Source: Paenibacillus sp. FSL R5-0912 (GTDB taxonomy: Bacteria; Bacillota; Bacilli; Paenibacillales; Paenibacillaceae). Taken from it: a stretch of 64,000 bases of DNA. The stretch lies in assembly GCF_000758605.1 (NCBI RefSeq), contig NZ_CP009282.1, positions 1,426,001 through 1,490,000 of the forward strand, read 5' to 3'. Of the stretch, positions 54,386 through 63,140 are shown piece by piece. The notes below the pieces were generated by a model, which was given only the letters and a program-made list of their open reading frames with translations, ran no database searches and had not been told where the DNA came from. Position 1 is the first letter of the stretch; every line of letters begins with the position of its first letter. A program made the position numbers and the translations under genes.

Positions 54386-54431
54386 AGAACCACAGCCGGA
54401 AGAAAATCCCGGGGCTGTGGTTCTTTTTTTA
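54386..54431 (+). terminator. Strong terminator upstream of the MocR regulator gene
   Basis: AGAACCACAGCC pairs with GGCTGTGGTTCT, followed by a T8 run. It ends transcription coming through the repeat array, 43 bp before the regulator start. Confidence 0.88.
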
Positions 54432-54473
54432 CGGCGGCGTCTGTGCCATGATAGCTATGGGGGCGATAGCGGT

Positions 54474-55934
54474 ATGTTTAAGGATTTCAAGCTCATTGCC
54501 GGACGTCCGGTATATATCCAGGTGAAGGATTACATGAAGCATCTTATTATCAAAAGCGCGCTCCAGGGCGGGCAGAAGCTTCCCTCTACACGGGAACTCA
54601 GCACACTCCTCAAGGTCAGCCGCAACTCCATTATCTCAGCCTACGAGAGTCTGGAGGATGACGGCTTCGCGTATACGGTGCAGGGCCAGGGAAGTTATAT
54701 CTCACCAGGTGCAGCAGCGGGGCACGGAGATCCGGAAGCGGCCTCCTGGAGCGTGGACTGGAAAGAGCGGCTCAGCGGCCAGGCGCTGCTCGCGGAAGAG
54801 CTGGACATTATGAAGCGGGGAATCCGCGCGGGGAAAGGAACGATTTCTTTTACCAGTATCGCGCCGGATGAGAGCCTCTTCGATCTGGATCAGGTCCGGA
54901 GAGCTTTTCTGGAGCGTATGTCCGTAGAGGGCAACGTTCTGCTGAATTATGGATATGCCAAGGGATATAGACCTTTAATAGATTATTTGCGGCAATATAT
55001 GGAGCACAAGGGCGTGAATATGCGCGGGAAGGATCTGCTGATCACCAACGGGTTTACGGAGGGGTTTGACGTGGTATTGTCGGCTCTCGGCAAGCGGCAT
55101 GGCGCTGTGGTCTGCGAGAATCCGACGCATCATACGGCGATCAAAAATCTGAAGCTGCACGGCTTCGGGATACATGGGGTAACGATGGAGCGGGACGGCA
55201 TCCACTTAGGGGAGCTGAGGCAGGCGCTCGAAGAGCGGGAATATGACTGTGCCTATCTGGTCCCCTCCTACCATAATCCCACGGGCATTGTCGTGTCTCC
55301 CGAGAAAAGACAAGGGCTGATGAAGCTGATGTCGGACTACAAAGTGCCGGTCATTGAGGACGGCTTCAACGAGGAGCTGCGTTATTCGGGTGCCCATGTG
55401 GCTCCGTTAATCGCGGCGGCGGGCGGCGGGAACAGCGTCATCTACCTCGGCAGCTTCTCCAAAGTACTGTTCCCCGGACTGCGGGTGGGCTGGGTGCTGG
55501 CGGATCAGGAGCTGATCTATTATCTCGAAAGTGTCAAAAGGGCACGCAGCATTCATACCTCGACGCTGGACCAGTCTATCCTGTACCAATATCTGCTGGG
55601 CGGCAATCTGGAGAAGTATCTGAAGAAGGCCCGGCTGGAGTATAAACGCAAATACGAGCTGACGCTCGCGTACTGCAAGGAGCATATTCCATATGCCTCA
55701 TTGTCAGGGGATGGAGGGCTGCATCTGTTTGTAACGTTCGCCGAAGGCTTCAGCACAAGGGAATTGCTGGCGGCCTGCCATAAGCAGGGAGTGATTTTTA
55801 CCGCAGGAGACATCTTCTTCACTGACGGGAAGGGACAGAATACACTGCGGCTGGGCTTCTCCAGAGTGGCGGATGAGGATATACGCAGAGGGATCGAAAT
55901 TATCGGCAGGACAGCACGGCAACTTATGGGATGA
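54474..55934 (+). CDS. ddlR: MocR/GabR-type PLP-dependent regulator, probable regulator of ddl
   Basis: A 486-residue fusion regulator. A GntR winged helix (residues 1-75: PVYIQVKDYMKHLIIKSALQGGQKLPSTRELSTLLKVSRNSIISAYESLEDDGF) is joined by a linker to a fold-type-I aminotransferase domain (~110-486). The PLP lysine is in YLGSFSKVLFPGLRVGW. In Brevibacillus a MocR protein (DdlR) next to ddl activates it; the same adjacency here supports that role by inference. The start at 54474 is chosen because the family opens with the MFKDFKL...PVYIQ block; the longer frame runs through the terminator. ddl follows 14 bp on. Confidence 0.85.
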   Translation: MFKDFKLIAGRPVYIQVKDYMKHLIIKSALQGGQKLPSTRELSTLLKVSRNSIISAYESLEDDGFAYTVQGQGSYISPGAAAGHGDPEAASWSVDWKERLSGQALLAEELDIMKRGIRAGKGTISFTSIAPDESLFDLDQVRRAFLERMSVEGNVLLNYGYAKGYRPLIDYLRQYMEHKGVNMRGKDLLITNGFTEGFDVVLSALGKRHGAVVCENPTHHTAIKNLKLHGFGIHGVTMERDGIHLGELRQALEEREYDCAYLVPSYHNPTGIVVSPEKRQGLMKLMSDYKVPVIEDGFNEELRYSGAHVAPLIAAAGGGNSVIYLGSFSKVLFPGLRVGWVLADQELIYYLESVKRARSIHTSTLDQSILYQYLLGGNLEKYLKKARLEYKRKYELTLAYCKEHIPYASLSGDGGLHLFVTFAEGFSTRELLAACHKQGVIFTAGDIFFTDGKGQNTLRLGFSRVADEDIRRGIEIIGRTARQLMG

Positions 55935-55948
55935 AGGGGTGTACGGAT

Positions 55949-56920
55949 ATGATTAAAGTGGGAGTTATTATGGGCGGCGTATCGTCTGAATATGAGGTGT
56001 CCATGAATACCGGCAGGGAGATGCTGAAGGCACTGGATCCGGCAATATACACCGGGATTCCTGTACCCATCACCTCGCGTAAAGAGCTGCTGGAGGGAGT
56101 CGTGGGGCTAGACTTCGCTCTGCTCGCCCTGCATGGGACCTACGGCGAGGATGGCACTGTGCAAGGTACGCTTGAAACGCTCGGCATTCCTTATTCCGGG
56201 AGCGGCGTGCTGTCCAGCAGTCTCTGCATGGATAAAGGGCTGGCCAAGACGGTTATCCGCAGCAAAAGCATCCTCACACCCGACTGGCTGTGCTGGGAGC
56301 ATATCAATGAATATGCACCGGAAGCCGTGGACCGGCTGGGTTATCCGGTGATGGTCAAGCCGAATTCCGGCGGCTCCAGCATCGGCATGACCAAGGTGAA
56401 TCATCCGCGGGAGCTGCGCGGGGCGGTGGAGAAGGCTTTTGCCGCAGACTGCTCGGTGCTGATTGAGCATTATACAACAGGACAGGAGATTACCTGCTCC
56501 ATTCTCGGTGGAGAGCTGCTGCCGGTAATCGGGATTCAGTCGCTCGGTGCCGACTGGTTCGATTACAGCGCCAAATATGAGCAGGGCGGGGCGGAGGAAC
56601 AGATCATCCAGCTGCCTGCGGAGGTCGAGGAACGGGTGCGGACGGCGGCGCTTACCTGCTACAGGGCGCTGAAATGCGCGGTGTATGCACGGGTGGATAT
56701 GCTGCTGAAGGACGGGATTCCCTATGTGCTGGAAGTGAACACCCTGCCCGGCATGACTGCAACCAGCCTGCTACCCCAGAGTGCAAAGGCCGCAGGTATT
56801 TCCTTCACCCGGCTGCTGGATGAGATTATCACCGGATCGCTGCGGGAGCATGGAGGTACGGGGGAAGCACCAGAAGCACCAGAAGCACAACTGGTACAGC
56901 AAGGGGGTGGCGGGTTATGA
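55949..56920 (+). CDS. ddl: D-alanine--D-alanine ligase
   Basis: A 323-residue ATP-grasp ligase making D-Ala-D-Ala for peptidoglycan. The N-terminal VGVIMGGVSSEYEVSMNTG, the ALHGTYGEDGTVQGTLETLGIPYSGSGVLSSSLCMDK block, PVMVKPNSGGSSIGMTKV, and the metal-binding VLEVNTLPGMTATSLLPQSAKAAGISF at the C-terminus are all typical. The start at 55949 has AAGGGGTG 8 bases before it; ATG 55931 overlaps the regulator stop. A ~25-residue Glu-Ala-Pro/Gly tail extends past the fold. The stop overlaps the next ATG (ATGA). Confidence 0.95.
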   Translation: MIKVGVIMGGVSSEYEVSMNTGREMLKALDPAIYTGIPVPITSRKELLEGVVGLDFALLALHGTYGEDGTVQGTLETLGIPYSGSGVLSSSLCMDKGLAKTVIRSKSILTPDWLCWEHINEYAPEAVDRLGYPVMVKPNSGGSSIGMTKVNHPRELRGAVEKAFAADCSVLIEHYTTGQEITCSILGGELLPVIGIQSLGADWFDYSAKYEQGGAEEQIIQLPAEVEERVRTAALTCYRALKCAVYARVDMLLKDGIPYVLEVNTLPGMTATSLLPQSAKAAGISFTRLLDEIITGSLREHGGTGEAPEAPEAQLVQQGGGGL

Positions 56921-58149
56921 ACAGCAAACAATCCGCTTTGCCTGTGGACCGCCACCCCCGCATCCAGCGCCTCTCTGGCATCTCCATGCACAACGACCCC
57001 ATTACTCCGCGTCTAAGGGAGATTCCGCCTTCGGGCATCCGCGCTTTTTTTGATCTGGCTGCGGGTAACAACGATATTATTTCACTCGGGGTTGGCGAAC
57101 CTGACTTCGCTACTCCTGAACAGGTCAGAGCGGCCTGTATCCGCGCCCTGGACCGCGGGGAGACGATGTATACGCCTAACAGCGGGAGGATGGAGCTGCG
57201 GGAGGAGATTGCCGGGTATTTGCAGAAGGGCTTCGACCTGCAGTACGATCCTGCGGATGAAATAATGGTTACTGTAGGGAGCAGTGAAGCCGTGGATCTG
57301 GCGCTGCGCGCCTTCATCGCACCAGGCGATGAGATTCTGATTCCTTCCCCGGGTTATGTCGCCTATGCGCCTATCGCCTATCTGAATGGCGGAACGCTGG
57401 CCACGGTGGAGACGAAGGTGGAGCAGGGCTTTAAGCTCACGGCCGAAGCATTGAAGCGGGCAATCACTCCGCGATCCAAGCTGCTGATGGTGAATTTTCC
57501 GAGTAACCCTACAGGGGCGGTAATGACCTATGAGGACTGGCTGCCGGTAGCTGAGGTGGTGAAGGAGCACGGGCTGATCGTGATTTCGGATGAGATCTAT
57601 GCCGAGCTTACCTTCGACAGCACACATGTAAGTATTGCCTCACTCCCCGGCATGAAGGAGCGGACGGTGGTGATCAGCGGGTTCTCGAAGGCTTTTGCCA
57701 TGACCGGCTGGCGGGTCGGATATGCCTGCGGGAACGGCGAACTGCTGGCGGCTATGCTCAAAATTCATCAATACACGGCCATGTGCGCACCCGTGCTGGG
57801 CCAGATCGCCGCTGCCGAATCCCTGCGCAGTGCTCTGCCGGATAAAGACCGGATGAAGGCATGCTTCAAGGACCGCCGGACAATGTTTGTAGACGGCCTG
57901 CGGTCTGCAGGACTGCCCTGCCATGTGCCTGAAGGGGCATTCTATGCCTTCCCGTCCATTGCCCGCACAGGCATGAGCTCGGAGGAATTCGCCTTAAGGC
58001 TGCTGAAGGAGTCGGGAGTCGCAGTTGTTCCGGGTCATGTGTTCGGGGCTGGCGGAGAAGGGTATATCCGCTGCTCCTATGCAGCTTCTACAGCGAAGCT
58101 GACCGAGGCGCTGGAGCGGCTTGAAGGCTTCATGAAGGTAAAAATCTAA
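56917..58149 (+). CDS. Class I/II PLP-dependent aminotransferase
   Basis: A 410-residue fold-type-I aminotransferase of the aspartate aminotransferase / PatA group. Motifs: ISLGVGEPDFATPEQV (~50-65), YTPNSGRMELREEIAGYL, VNFPSNPTGAVM, ISDEIYAELTFD, and the PLP lysine in ISGFSKAFAMTGWRVGYACG (near 260). Substrate is uncertain; B. subtilis PatA acts on acetyl-diaminopimelate, which would fit a cell-wall operon with ddl, but aromatic or aspartate transamination is also possible. It overlaps ddl by four bases, so translation is coupled. A ~30-residue N-terminal extension precedes the fold. Confidence 0.88.
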   Translation: MNSKQSALPVDRHPRIQRLSGISMHNDPITPRLREIPPSGIRAFFDLAAGNNDIISLGVGEPDFATPEQVRAACIRALDRGETMYTPNSGRMELREEIAGYLQKGFDLQYDPADEIMVTVGSSEAVDLALRAFIAPGDEILIPSPGYVAYAPIAYLNGGTLATVETKVEQGFKLTAEALKRAITPRSKLLMVNFPSNPTGAVMTYEDWLPVAEVVKEHGLIVISDEIYAELTFDSTHVSIASLPGMKERTVVISGFSKAFAMTGWRVGYACGNGELLAAMLKIHQYTAMCAPVLGQIAAAESLRSALPDKDRMKACFKDRRTMFVDGLRSAGLPCHVPEGAFYAFPSIARTGMSSEEFALRLLKESGVAVVPGHVFGAGGEGYIRCSYAASTAKLTEALERLEGFMKVKI

Positions 58150-58237
58150 TTGTAAGATCAATCTATATCACCTATAATCCTTTAAGGAAGAAATAGGGAT
58201 ATGTTAAAATTCAATTGGCTTGCAGCCAAGTCAGCGG

Positions 58238-58272
58238 AAGCTCCCTTCTTCAGAGCAGGGGAGCTTTTTTTG
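58238..58272 (+). terminator. Terminator of the ddl operon
   Basis: AAGCTCCC pairs with GGGAGCTT, followed by a T7 run. Confidence 0.85.
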
Positions 58273-58352
58273 TGTTCTGATGACAGGATGATGAGCAGCT
58301 AGAAGTAGATTGTTTTTGATAGAATATACAATAGATAACAGGAGGCAATATC

Positions 58353-59414
58353 ATGATCACAGCCATACAAGAAGTAACCGGACGGATCGCTCCGCCTGAT
58401 GAAAAAGCGACCTTGCGCGCGGTGCTCCGCCTGAACAGCCTGACCAAGCCGCCGGGAAGCCTCGGGCGGCTGGAGGCGCTGGCCGTCCGGCTGGCCGGGA
58501 TCTCCAAAGTAGAACAGCCCTGTTACAGCAAACGTACGGTAGTAGTTATGGCAGCGGATCATGGGGTCTGCTGTGAAGGGGTCAGTGCTTTTCCGCAGGA
58601 GGTTACCATGCAGATGGCCTATAACTTCCTGAGCGGCGGCGCCGCAGTGAATGTGCTGGCCCGCCAAGGCGGTGCAGAGGTGCAGTTCGTGGACATCGGT
58701 ATTAACGGAGACATCAGCCATCCGCACTTGATCGACCGCAAAGTGCGCCGCGGCACGGACAATATGGCGGCAGGTCCGGCCATGAGCCGTGATGATGCGC
58801 TGCGCGCGATTCTGGCCGGAGTTCAGGTGGCCCAGGAAGCGGAGAAGAACGGAACGGAGATTTTTATTACCGGTGAGATGGGCATCGGCAATACTACGGC
58901 AAGTGCTGCGGTGCTGTGCGCACTGGAAGGCATCCCGGCGGAGACAGCAGCCGGACGGGGGACAGGTATCGACGACGAGCGGCTGCGCCACAAAATATCG
59001 GTGATCGAACGCGCCCTGAAGATTAATGCGCCGAATCCGGCTGACCCGATCGATGTACTCTCGAAGGTAGGCGGACTTGAGATTGCCGGTCTGGCCGGTC
59101 TGATTCTGGGGGCGGCGGCCCTGCGGATTCCGGTCATTCTGGACGGCTTCATTTCCGGAGCGGCAGCCCTGGTAGCGAAGGCATTAGCGCCGGAATCGAC
59201 GGCTTACATGATTGCTTCCCATGTCTCCGGCGAACAGGGGCATAAGCTGATGCTGGACCGCCTCGGTCTGGAAGCCCTGCTGGATCTCGGACTGCGCCTC
59301 GGTGAAGGCACCGGCGGCGCGCTGTGCCTGCATTTCATTGAAGCGGTCTGCCGGATTATGCGGGAGATGGCGACCTTCGAGAGTGCGGGGGTCTCCGGTT
59401 CGGAGAGCGTATGA
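58353..59414 (+). CDS. cobT: Nicotinate-nucleotide--dimethylbenzimidazole phosphoribosyltransferase CobT
   Basis: A 353-residue enzyme that activates the lower-ligand base as alpha-ribazole phosphate. Motifs: LTKPPGSLGRLEALAVRLAGI (~31-51), MAADHGVCCEGVSAFPQEVTMQM (~66-88), GEMGIGNTTASAAVLCAL, the catalytic Glu region near the C-terminus (HVSGEQGHKLMLDRLGLEALLDLGLRLGEGTGGAL). AGGAGG lies 7 bases before the ATG. First of cobT-cobU-cobS-cbiP-ynfA; its stop overlaps the cobU start (ATGA). Confidence 0.96.
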   Translation: MITAIQEVTGRIAPPDEKATLRAVLRLNSLTKPPGSLGRLEALAVRLAGISKVEQPCYSKRTVVVMAADHGVCCEGVSAFPQEVTMQMAYNFLSGGAAVNVLARQGGAEVQFVDIGINGDISHPHLIDRKVRRGTDNMAAGPAMSRDDALRAILAGVQVAQEAEKNGTEIFITGEMGIGNTTASAAVLCALEGIPAETAAGRGTGIDDERLRHKISVIERALKINAPNPADPIDVLSKVGGLEIAGLAGLILGAAALRIPVILDGFISGAAALVAKALAPESTAYMIASHVSGEQGHKLMLDRLGLEALLDLGLRLGEGTGGALCLHFIEAVCRIMREMATFESAGVSGSESV

Positions 59415-59974
59415 GCATCCTTGTAACCGGAGGGGCCCGCAGCGGGAAAAGCGGCTTCGCCGAGCGCTTAACCAAGAAGCTGGCAGACCCGCAGCAGGCG
59501 GTCTATGTGGCGACCGGGCAAGCGTTCGATGAAGAGATGAAGGCGCGGATTGCCCTGCACCGGCAGCAGCGGGAGGAGGGGGGCTTCCGCTGGGAGACTC
59601 TGGAGGAGCCGCTTGAACTGTCGGCGCTGCTCCGGCGGCTGTCCGGCAGCGGCAGCGGTCAGCCAGTCTTGGTGGACTGCCTGACGCTCTGGCTGTCCAA
59701 CCAGCTGCTGGCTGTGGAGGAACGCAGTGACCGGCAGCCACTGGTTGAAGCGGCAATTACCGGGCTGGAGCAGAGTGTCTCCAGCTTCAAGGGAACGCTA
59801 ATTCTGGTTACCAATGAAGTAGGCGACGGCATTGTGCCGGAGTATTCACTCGGCCGGCTGTACCGTGACCTGGCCGGACGGATGAACGCGCGGCTTGCCC
59901 GGCAGTGTGAGCAGGTATTCCTGGTTACAGCCGGGATTCCTGTGGAGCTGAAGAGCCGGGAGTACCTCCTGTGA
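59411..59974 (+). CDS. cobU: Adenosylcobinamide kinase / adenosylcobinamide-phosphate guanylyltransferase CobU
   Basis: A 187-residue bifunctional enzyme with P-loop GGARSGKSGFAERL (residues 7-20), the HRQQREEGGFRWETLEEP block carrying the guanylylated His, VDCLTLWLSNQL, and VTNEVGDGIVPEYSLGRLYRDLAGRMNARLARQCEQVFLVTAGIPV. It makes GDP-cobinamide for CobS. It overlaps cobT and cobS by four bases on each side, so translation of the three is coupled. Confidence 0.96.
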   Translation: MSILVTGGARSGKSGFAERLTKKLADPQQAVYVATGQAFDEEMKARIALHRQQREEGGFRWETLEEPLELSALLRRLSGSGSGQPVLVDCLTLWLSNQLLAVEERSDRQPLVEAAITGLEQSVSSFKGTLILVTNEVGDGIVPEYSLGRLYRDLAGRMNARLARQCEQVFLVTAGIPVELKSREYLL

Positions 59975-60780
59975 GCGCGCGGGGGGATGCCGCTGCCGCG
60001 TTTCAGTTCCTGTCGCGGTTTCCGGTCAAATACAGCCCGGATTTCTCGCCTGAGCTGCTGCGCCGCAGCGTGGTCTATTATCCGCTGGTAGGCGCAGCGA
60101 TCGGCCTCAGCGCCGTGCTTGGCGCAGCTGCCGCCGCCTGGCTGCTGCCGGCCTGGCCTGCCGCTGTCATCACCCTCATCCTGTGGGTGGGGCTGACCGG
60201 CGGGCTGCATCTGGACGGCTGGATGGACAGCGCCGATGCGCTGCTCAGCTACCGCTCGCGGGAGCGGATGCTGGAGATCATGAAGGACAGCCGCGTAGGC
60301 GCTATGGGCGTGCTGGCCTGCGTGCTGCTCCTGCTGCTGAAGGCCTCGCTGCTAGAGGCATTAATTGAAGGCGGCAGCTACAGCATGCTGCCGCTGCTCC
60401 TGCTGCCGCCGATCTGGAGCCGCTGGTACATGGTGCGGGCCATGGCCCGCTATCCGCTGGCCCGCGGCAATGAAGGGCTGGCCGCCAGCTTCGGCGGGCT
60501 GCCTGCCCGGCTGGAGCGGCGCGCGCGTCTAAGCGCCGCGCTGCTTACGCTGGCCGCTGCCGCGGCGCCTCTGGCGCTCGGCGCGGGCAGCGGGGCCTGG
60601 CCGCAGCTGGCGGCGGCGGCCATCCTGGCGCCGGCGGCTGCGGCAGCCTGCGGCATGCTCGCAGCGCGGCGGATCGCCAGCCGGCTCGGCGGGCTCACCG
60701 GCGACGTCTACGGCGCGCTGGGTGAGCTGCTGGAGACGGTGGTTCTGCTGGTGCTGGTGCTGCTGCAGCACAACCTGTAG
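59971..60780 (+). CDS. cobS: Adenosylcobinamide-GDP ribazoletransferase (cobalamin synthase) CobS
   Basis: A 269-residue membrane enzyme joining GDP-cobinamide with alpha-ribazole (phosphate). FQFLSRFPVKYSPDFSPELLRRSVVYYPLVGAAIG at the N-terminus, GGLHLDGWMDSADALLSYRSRERMLEIMKDSRVGAMGV in the first loop and GLTGDVYGALGELLETVVLL near the C-terminus are diagnostic. Six to seven hydrophobic segments. The GTG start overlaps the cobU stop (GTGA). The gene is noticeably richer in GC and Ala/Leu codons than its neighbours. Confidence 0.95.
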   Translation: MSARGDAAAAFQFLSRFPVKYSPDFSPELLRRSVVYYPLVGAAIGLSAVLGAAAAAWLLPAWPAAVITLILWVGLTGGLHLDGWMDSADALLSYRSRERMLEIMKDSRVGAMGVLACVLLLLLKASLLEALIEGGSYSMLPLLLLPPIWSRWYMVRAMARYPLARGNEGLAASFGGLPARLERRARLSAALLTLAAAAAPLALGAGSGAWPQLAAAAILAPAAAAACGMLAARRIASRLGGLTGDVYGALGELLETVVLLVLVLLQHNL

Positions 60781-60891
60781 CGGACAGCGTCCGCCATGCA
60801 CTTAGGGCAGCGCCGCACAGCGCTCCAATAGGCCATAGGGCTGCACCGCCCTGAACACCGGCAGCAGCAAGAAAGCGAGGAAGTGAAGAAG

Positions 60892-62595
60892 ATGAACATG
60901 GAAGTTACAGCCTCAGGTAAGGCCGCGCTTCAGGCAGCGACGGGAGCTGCTCGGGGAGCGGATAAGCAGCAGCCAGCTACCGTCCAGGCAGCGCCGGTGG
61001 TTGCAGATGGACGCGGCAAGCAGCACCCAGCCGCCGTGCTGATGGTGCAGGGAACCGCCTCCGATGTCGGCAAGAGCCTCGTCACCGCCGCCATCGGACG
61101 GATTATGACCCGGGACGGCTACCGTACGGCACCGTTCAAGTCGCAGAATATGGCGCTGAATTCTTATGTTACAGCGGACGGCAAAGAAATCGGCCGCGCC
61201 CAGGGGATGCAGGCGGAAGCCTTCGGTATTACGGCTACCAGTGACATGAATCCGATCCTGCTGAAGCCTTCCGGTGAGATGAGCGCGCAGATTGTGGTGC
61301 ATGGTGTGCCGCATGCCGCGCTCAGTGCAAGGGAATACCGCGAGAAATTTCTTCCCGAGGCCAAAGGGACCGTAATGGATGCGCTTGGGCGTCTGCGCGA
61401 GGCATACGATGTTGTGCTGATGGAAGGCGCAGGCAGCCCCGCGGAAATCAACCTCAAGGCGCGGGATATCGTCAATATGAATCTGGCTGGCTGGGCAGAT
61501 GCCCCTGTGCTGCTGGTTGCCGATATTGACCGGGGCGGCGTGTTTGCCTTCATCGTCGGGACGCTGGAGCTGCTGGAGCCGCATGAACGGGCCCGGGTCA
61601 AAGGCTTCATTATCAATAAATTCCGCGGCGATGTCTCGCTGCTGCAGCCCGGGCTGGACTGGCTGGAGGAGCGTACAGGCATTCCGGTGCTGGGGGTGCT
61701 GCCGTTCCTGCCGCAGCTGCGGATTGAGGCGGAGGACTCCGTAGTTCTGGAAGGAACCTCAGGCCGAGTGCGTGAAGGTTCTATGAAAGAACTTGATATT
61801 GCGGTCATCCGCTATCCGCGCATCTCCAATTTCACCGACTTCGATCCGCTGGAGGATGAGCCGGATGTTACCGTACGCTATGTACTGTCGGCAGACGAGC
61901 TAGGAACGCCGGATGTCATTATATTGCCGGGCACGAAGAATACGGCTGCCGACCTGCAGTATTTGCGGGAGCAGGGGTTCCCGGAGGCAATAGAGCGTGC
62001 ATTGGGACAGGGGACGCAGCAGCTTGCCGGAATCTGCGGCGGGTATCAGATGCTGGGGCTGAAGCTGCTTGATCCTCATGCGGTTGAGAGTGCTGAACCA
62101 GGTGAGAGTGAGGGCCTCGGGTATCTGCCGCTGTCAACGGCGTTCCTGCAGCAGAAGACCACGGTACGCGTGAGCGGAACACTGGCTGCGGATCATCCGC
62201 TGCAACTAAGCACACAAGCGTCCGCCTCAACCGGAGAGATACCCATTACCGGCTACGAGATACATATGGGAACAACGAAGAATCATGATGCTGCTTCGGT
62301 ACGTTGCCTGTTCAGTCTGGACGGGCCGGAACGACAGGCTCTGCCGGAAGGCTGGGGAACCCCGGACGGCAGAATCTGGGGCAGTTATCTGCACGGCTTG
62401 TTCCACAACGACGGGCTGCGCCGCAGCTGGCTGGACGGATTGCGTATTGCCAAAGGACTCGCACCGCTGTCGGTAACCTCCTCGGCTGCTGCGCTCCGTG
62501 AGCAGGAATTCGACCGGCTGGCGGATGCTGTAAGGTCACATTTGGACATGAATGCCGTTTACAATATTATGGGCTTGCGGGGAGGAGGGGAATAG
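60892..62595 (+). CDS. cobQ: Cobyric acid synthase (CobQ/CbiP)
   Basis: A 567-residue amidotransferase that amidates adenosylcobyrinic a,c-diamide at four side chains. The N-terminal synthetase domain has [23 protein letters not shown] (P-loop), [22 protein letters not shown] and [18 protein letters not shown]. The C-terminal glutaminase domain has [13 protein letters not shown], catalytic Cys in [15 protein letters not shown] and His in [13 protein letters not shown]. The first ~45 residues are an Ala/Gln-rich low-complexity extension before the P-loop domain. The ATG at 60892 has GAGGAAG at good spacing. Confidence 0.95.
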   Translation: MNMEVTASGKAALQAATGAARGADKQQPATVQAAPVVADGRGKQHPAAVLMVQGTASDVGKSLVTAAIGRIMTRDGYRTAPFKSQNMALNSYVTADGKEIGRAQGMQAEAFGITATSDMNPILLKPSGEMSAQIVVHGVPHAALSAREYREKFLPEAKGTVMDALGRLREAYDVVLMEGAGSPAEINLKARDIVNMNLAGWADAPVLLVADIDRGGVFAFIVGTLELLEPHERARVKGFIINKFRGDVSLLQPGLDWLEERTGIPVLGVLPFLPQLRIEAEDSVVLEGTSGRVREGSMKELDIAVIRYPRISNFTDFDPLEDEPDVTVRYVLSADELGTPDVIILPGTKNTAADLQYLREQGFPEAIERALGQGTQQLAGICGGYQMLGLKLLDPHAVESAEPGESEGLGYLPLSTAFLQQKTTVRVSGTLAADHPLQLSTQASASTGEIPITGYEIHMGTTKNHDAASVRCLFSLDGPERQALPEGWGTPDGRIWGSYLHGLFHNDGLRRSWLDGLRIAKGLAPLSVTSSAAALREQEFDRLADAVRSHLDMNAVYNIMGLRGGGE

Positions 62596-62597
62596 GG

Positions 62598-62924
62598 ATG
62601 ACTATTGCGGTTCTGCTGTTTATGGTTGCCGGACTGGCCGAGATCGGCGGCGGGTATCTGGTCTGGCTCTGGCTGCGGGAATCGCGGCCGCTGTGGTACG
62701 GTTTGGCAGGCTCTGCCATCCTGATCGCGTATGGTATTATCCCGACGCTGCAGAAGTTTCCTTCCTTTGGCCGGGTATATGCCGCCTATGGCGGAGTATT
62801 CATCGTGCTTGCTGTGCTGTGGGGCTGGCTGGTGGACCGGAAAACACCGGATCTCTACGACTGGATCGGCGCCGGCGTCTGCGTGATTGGAGTCTCTGTC
62901 ATCTTGTGGGCACCGAGGCACTGA
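62598..62924 (+). CDS. ynfA: YnfA family small membrane protein (UPF0060)
   Basis: A 108-residue protein with four transmembrane helices. It matches UPF0060: [20 protein letters not shown] (14-33), [54 protein letters not shown]. The family resembles small multidrug-resistance proteins and the role is uncertain. It starts 2 bases after the cobQ stop, so it is in the cob operon, perhaps by chance of position. Confidence 0.92.
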   Translation: MTIAVLLFMVAGLAEIGGGYLVWLWLRESRPLWYGLAGSAILIAYGIIPTLQKFPSFGRVYAAYGGVFIVLAVLWGWLVDRKTPDLYDWIGAGVCVIGVSVILWAPRH

Positions 62925-63000
62925 GCATGTCCTAATCAGTTATCGCACGAATCCCTCTATTCTCATCCACGGATTGTGATGGAACCTTGTTGTTCCATGG

Positions 63001-63032
63001 AATCCTGCCCAAAATACAACATTTATCCTGAA
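63001..63032 (+). repeat. Family B repeat unit, copy 2
   Basis: AATCCTGCCCAAAATACAAC followed by ATTTATCCTG. It matches the complement of 43682-43704 at 22 of 23 bases. A small TGGAAC/GTTCCA hairpin lies just upstream. Confidence 0.65.
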
Positions 63033-63140
63033 CCCGCGTGAACTTAAGAATCTCAAGGTGTCAGCAACGAATCAAACTTGAGGAAATGAATGCTTGCGCT
63101 TGTCCCTATGCAAAAAAGCAGCTCCAACAGCCGTGTGAAC

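Larger units (their letters stand above)
53840..54473. other. Intergenic region with the family C repeats
   Basis: 634 bases without a credible gene; the reverse-strand frame 54008-54247 only translates the 51-bp repeat. Contains the repeat array and a strong terminator at 54386-54431. Confidence 0.6.
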
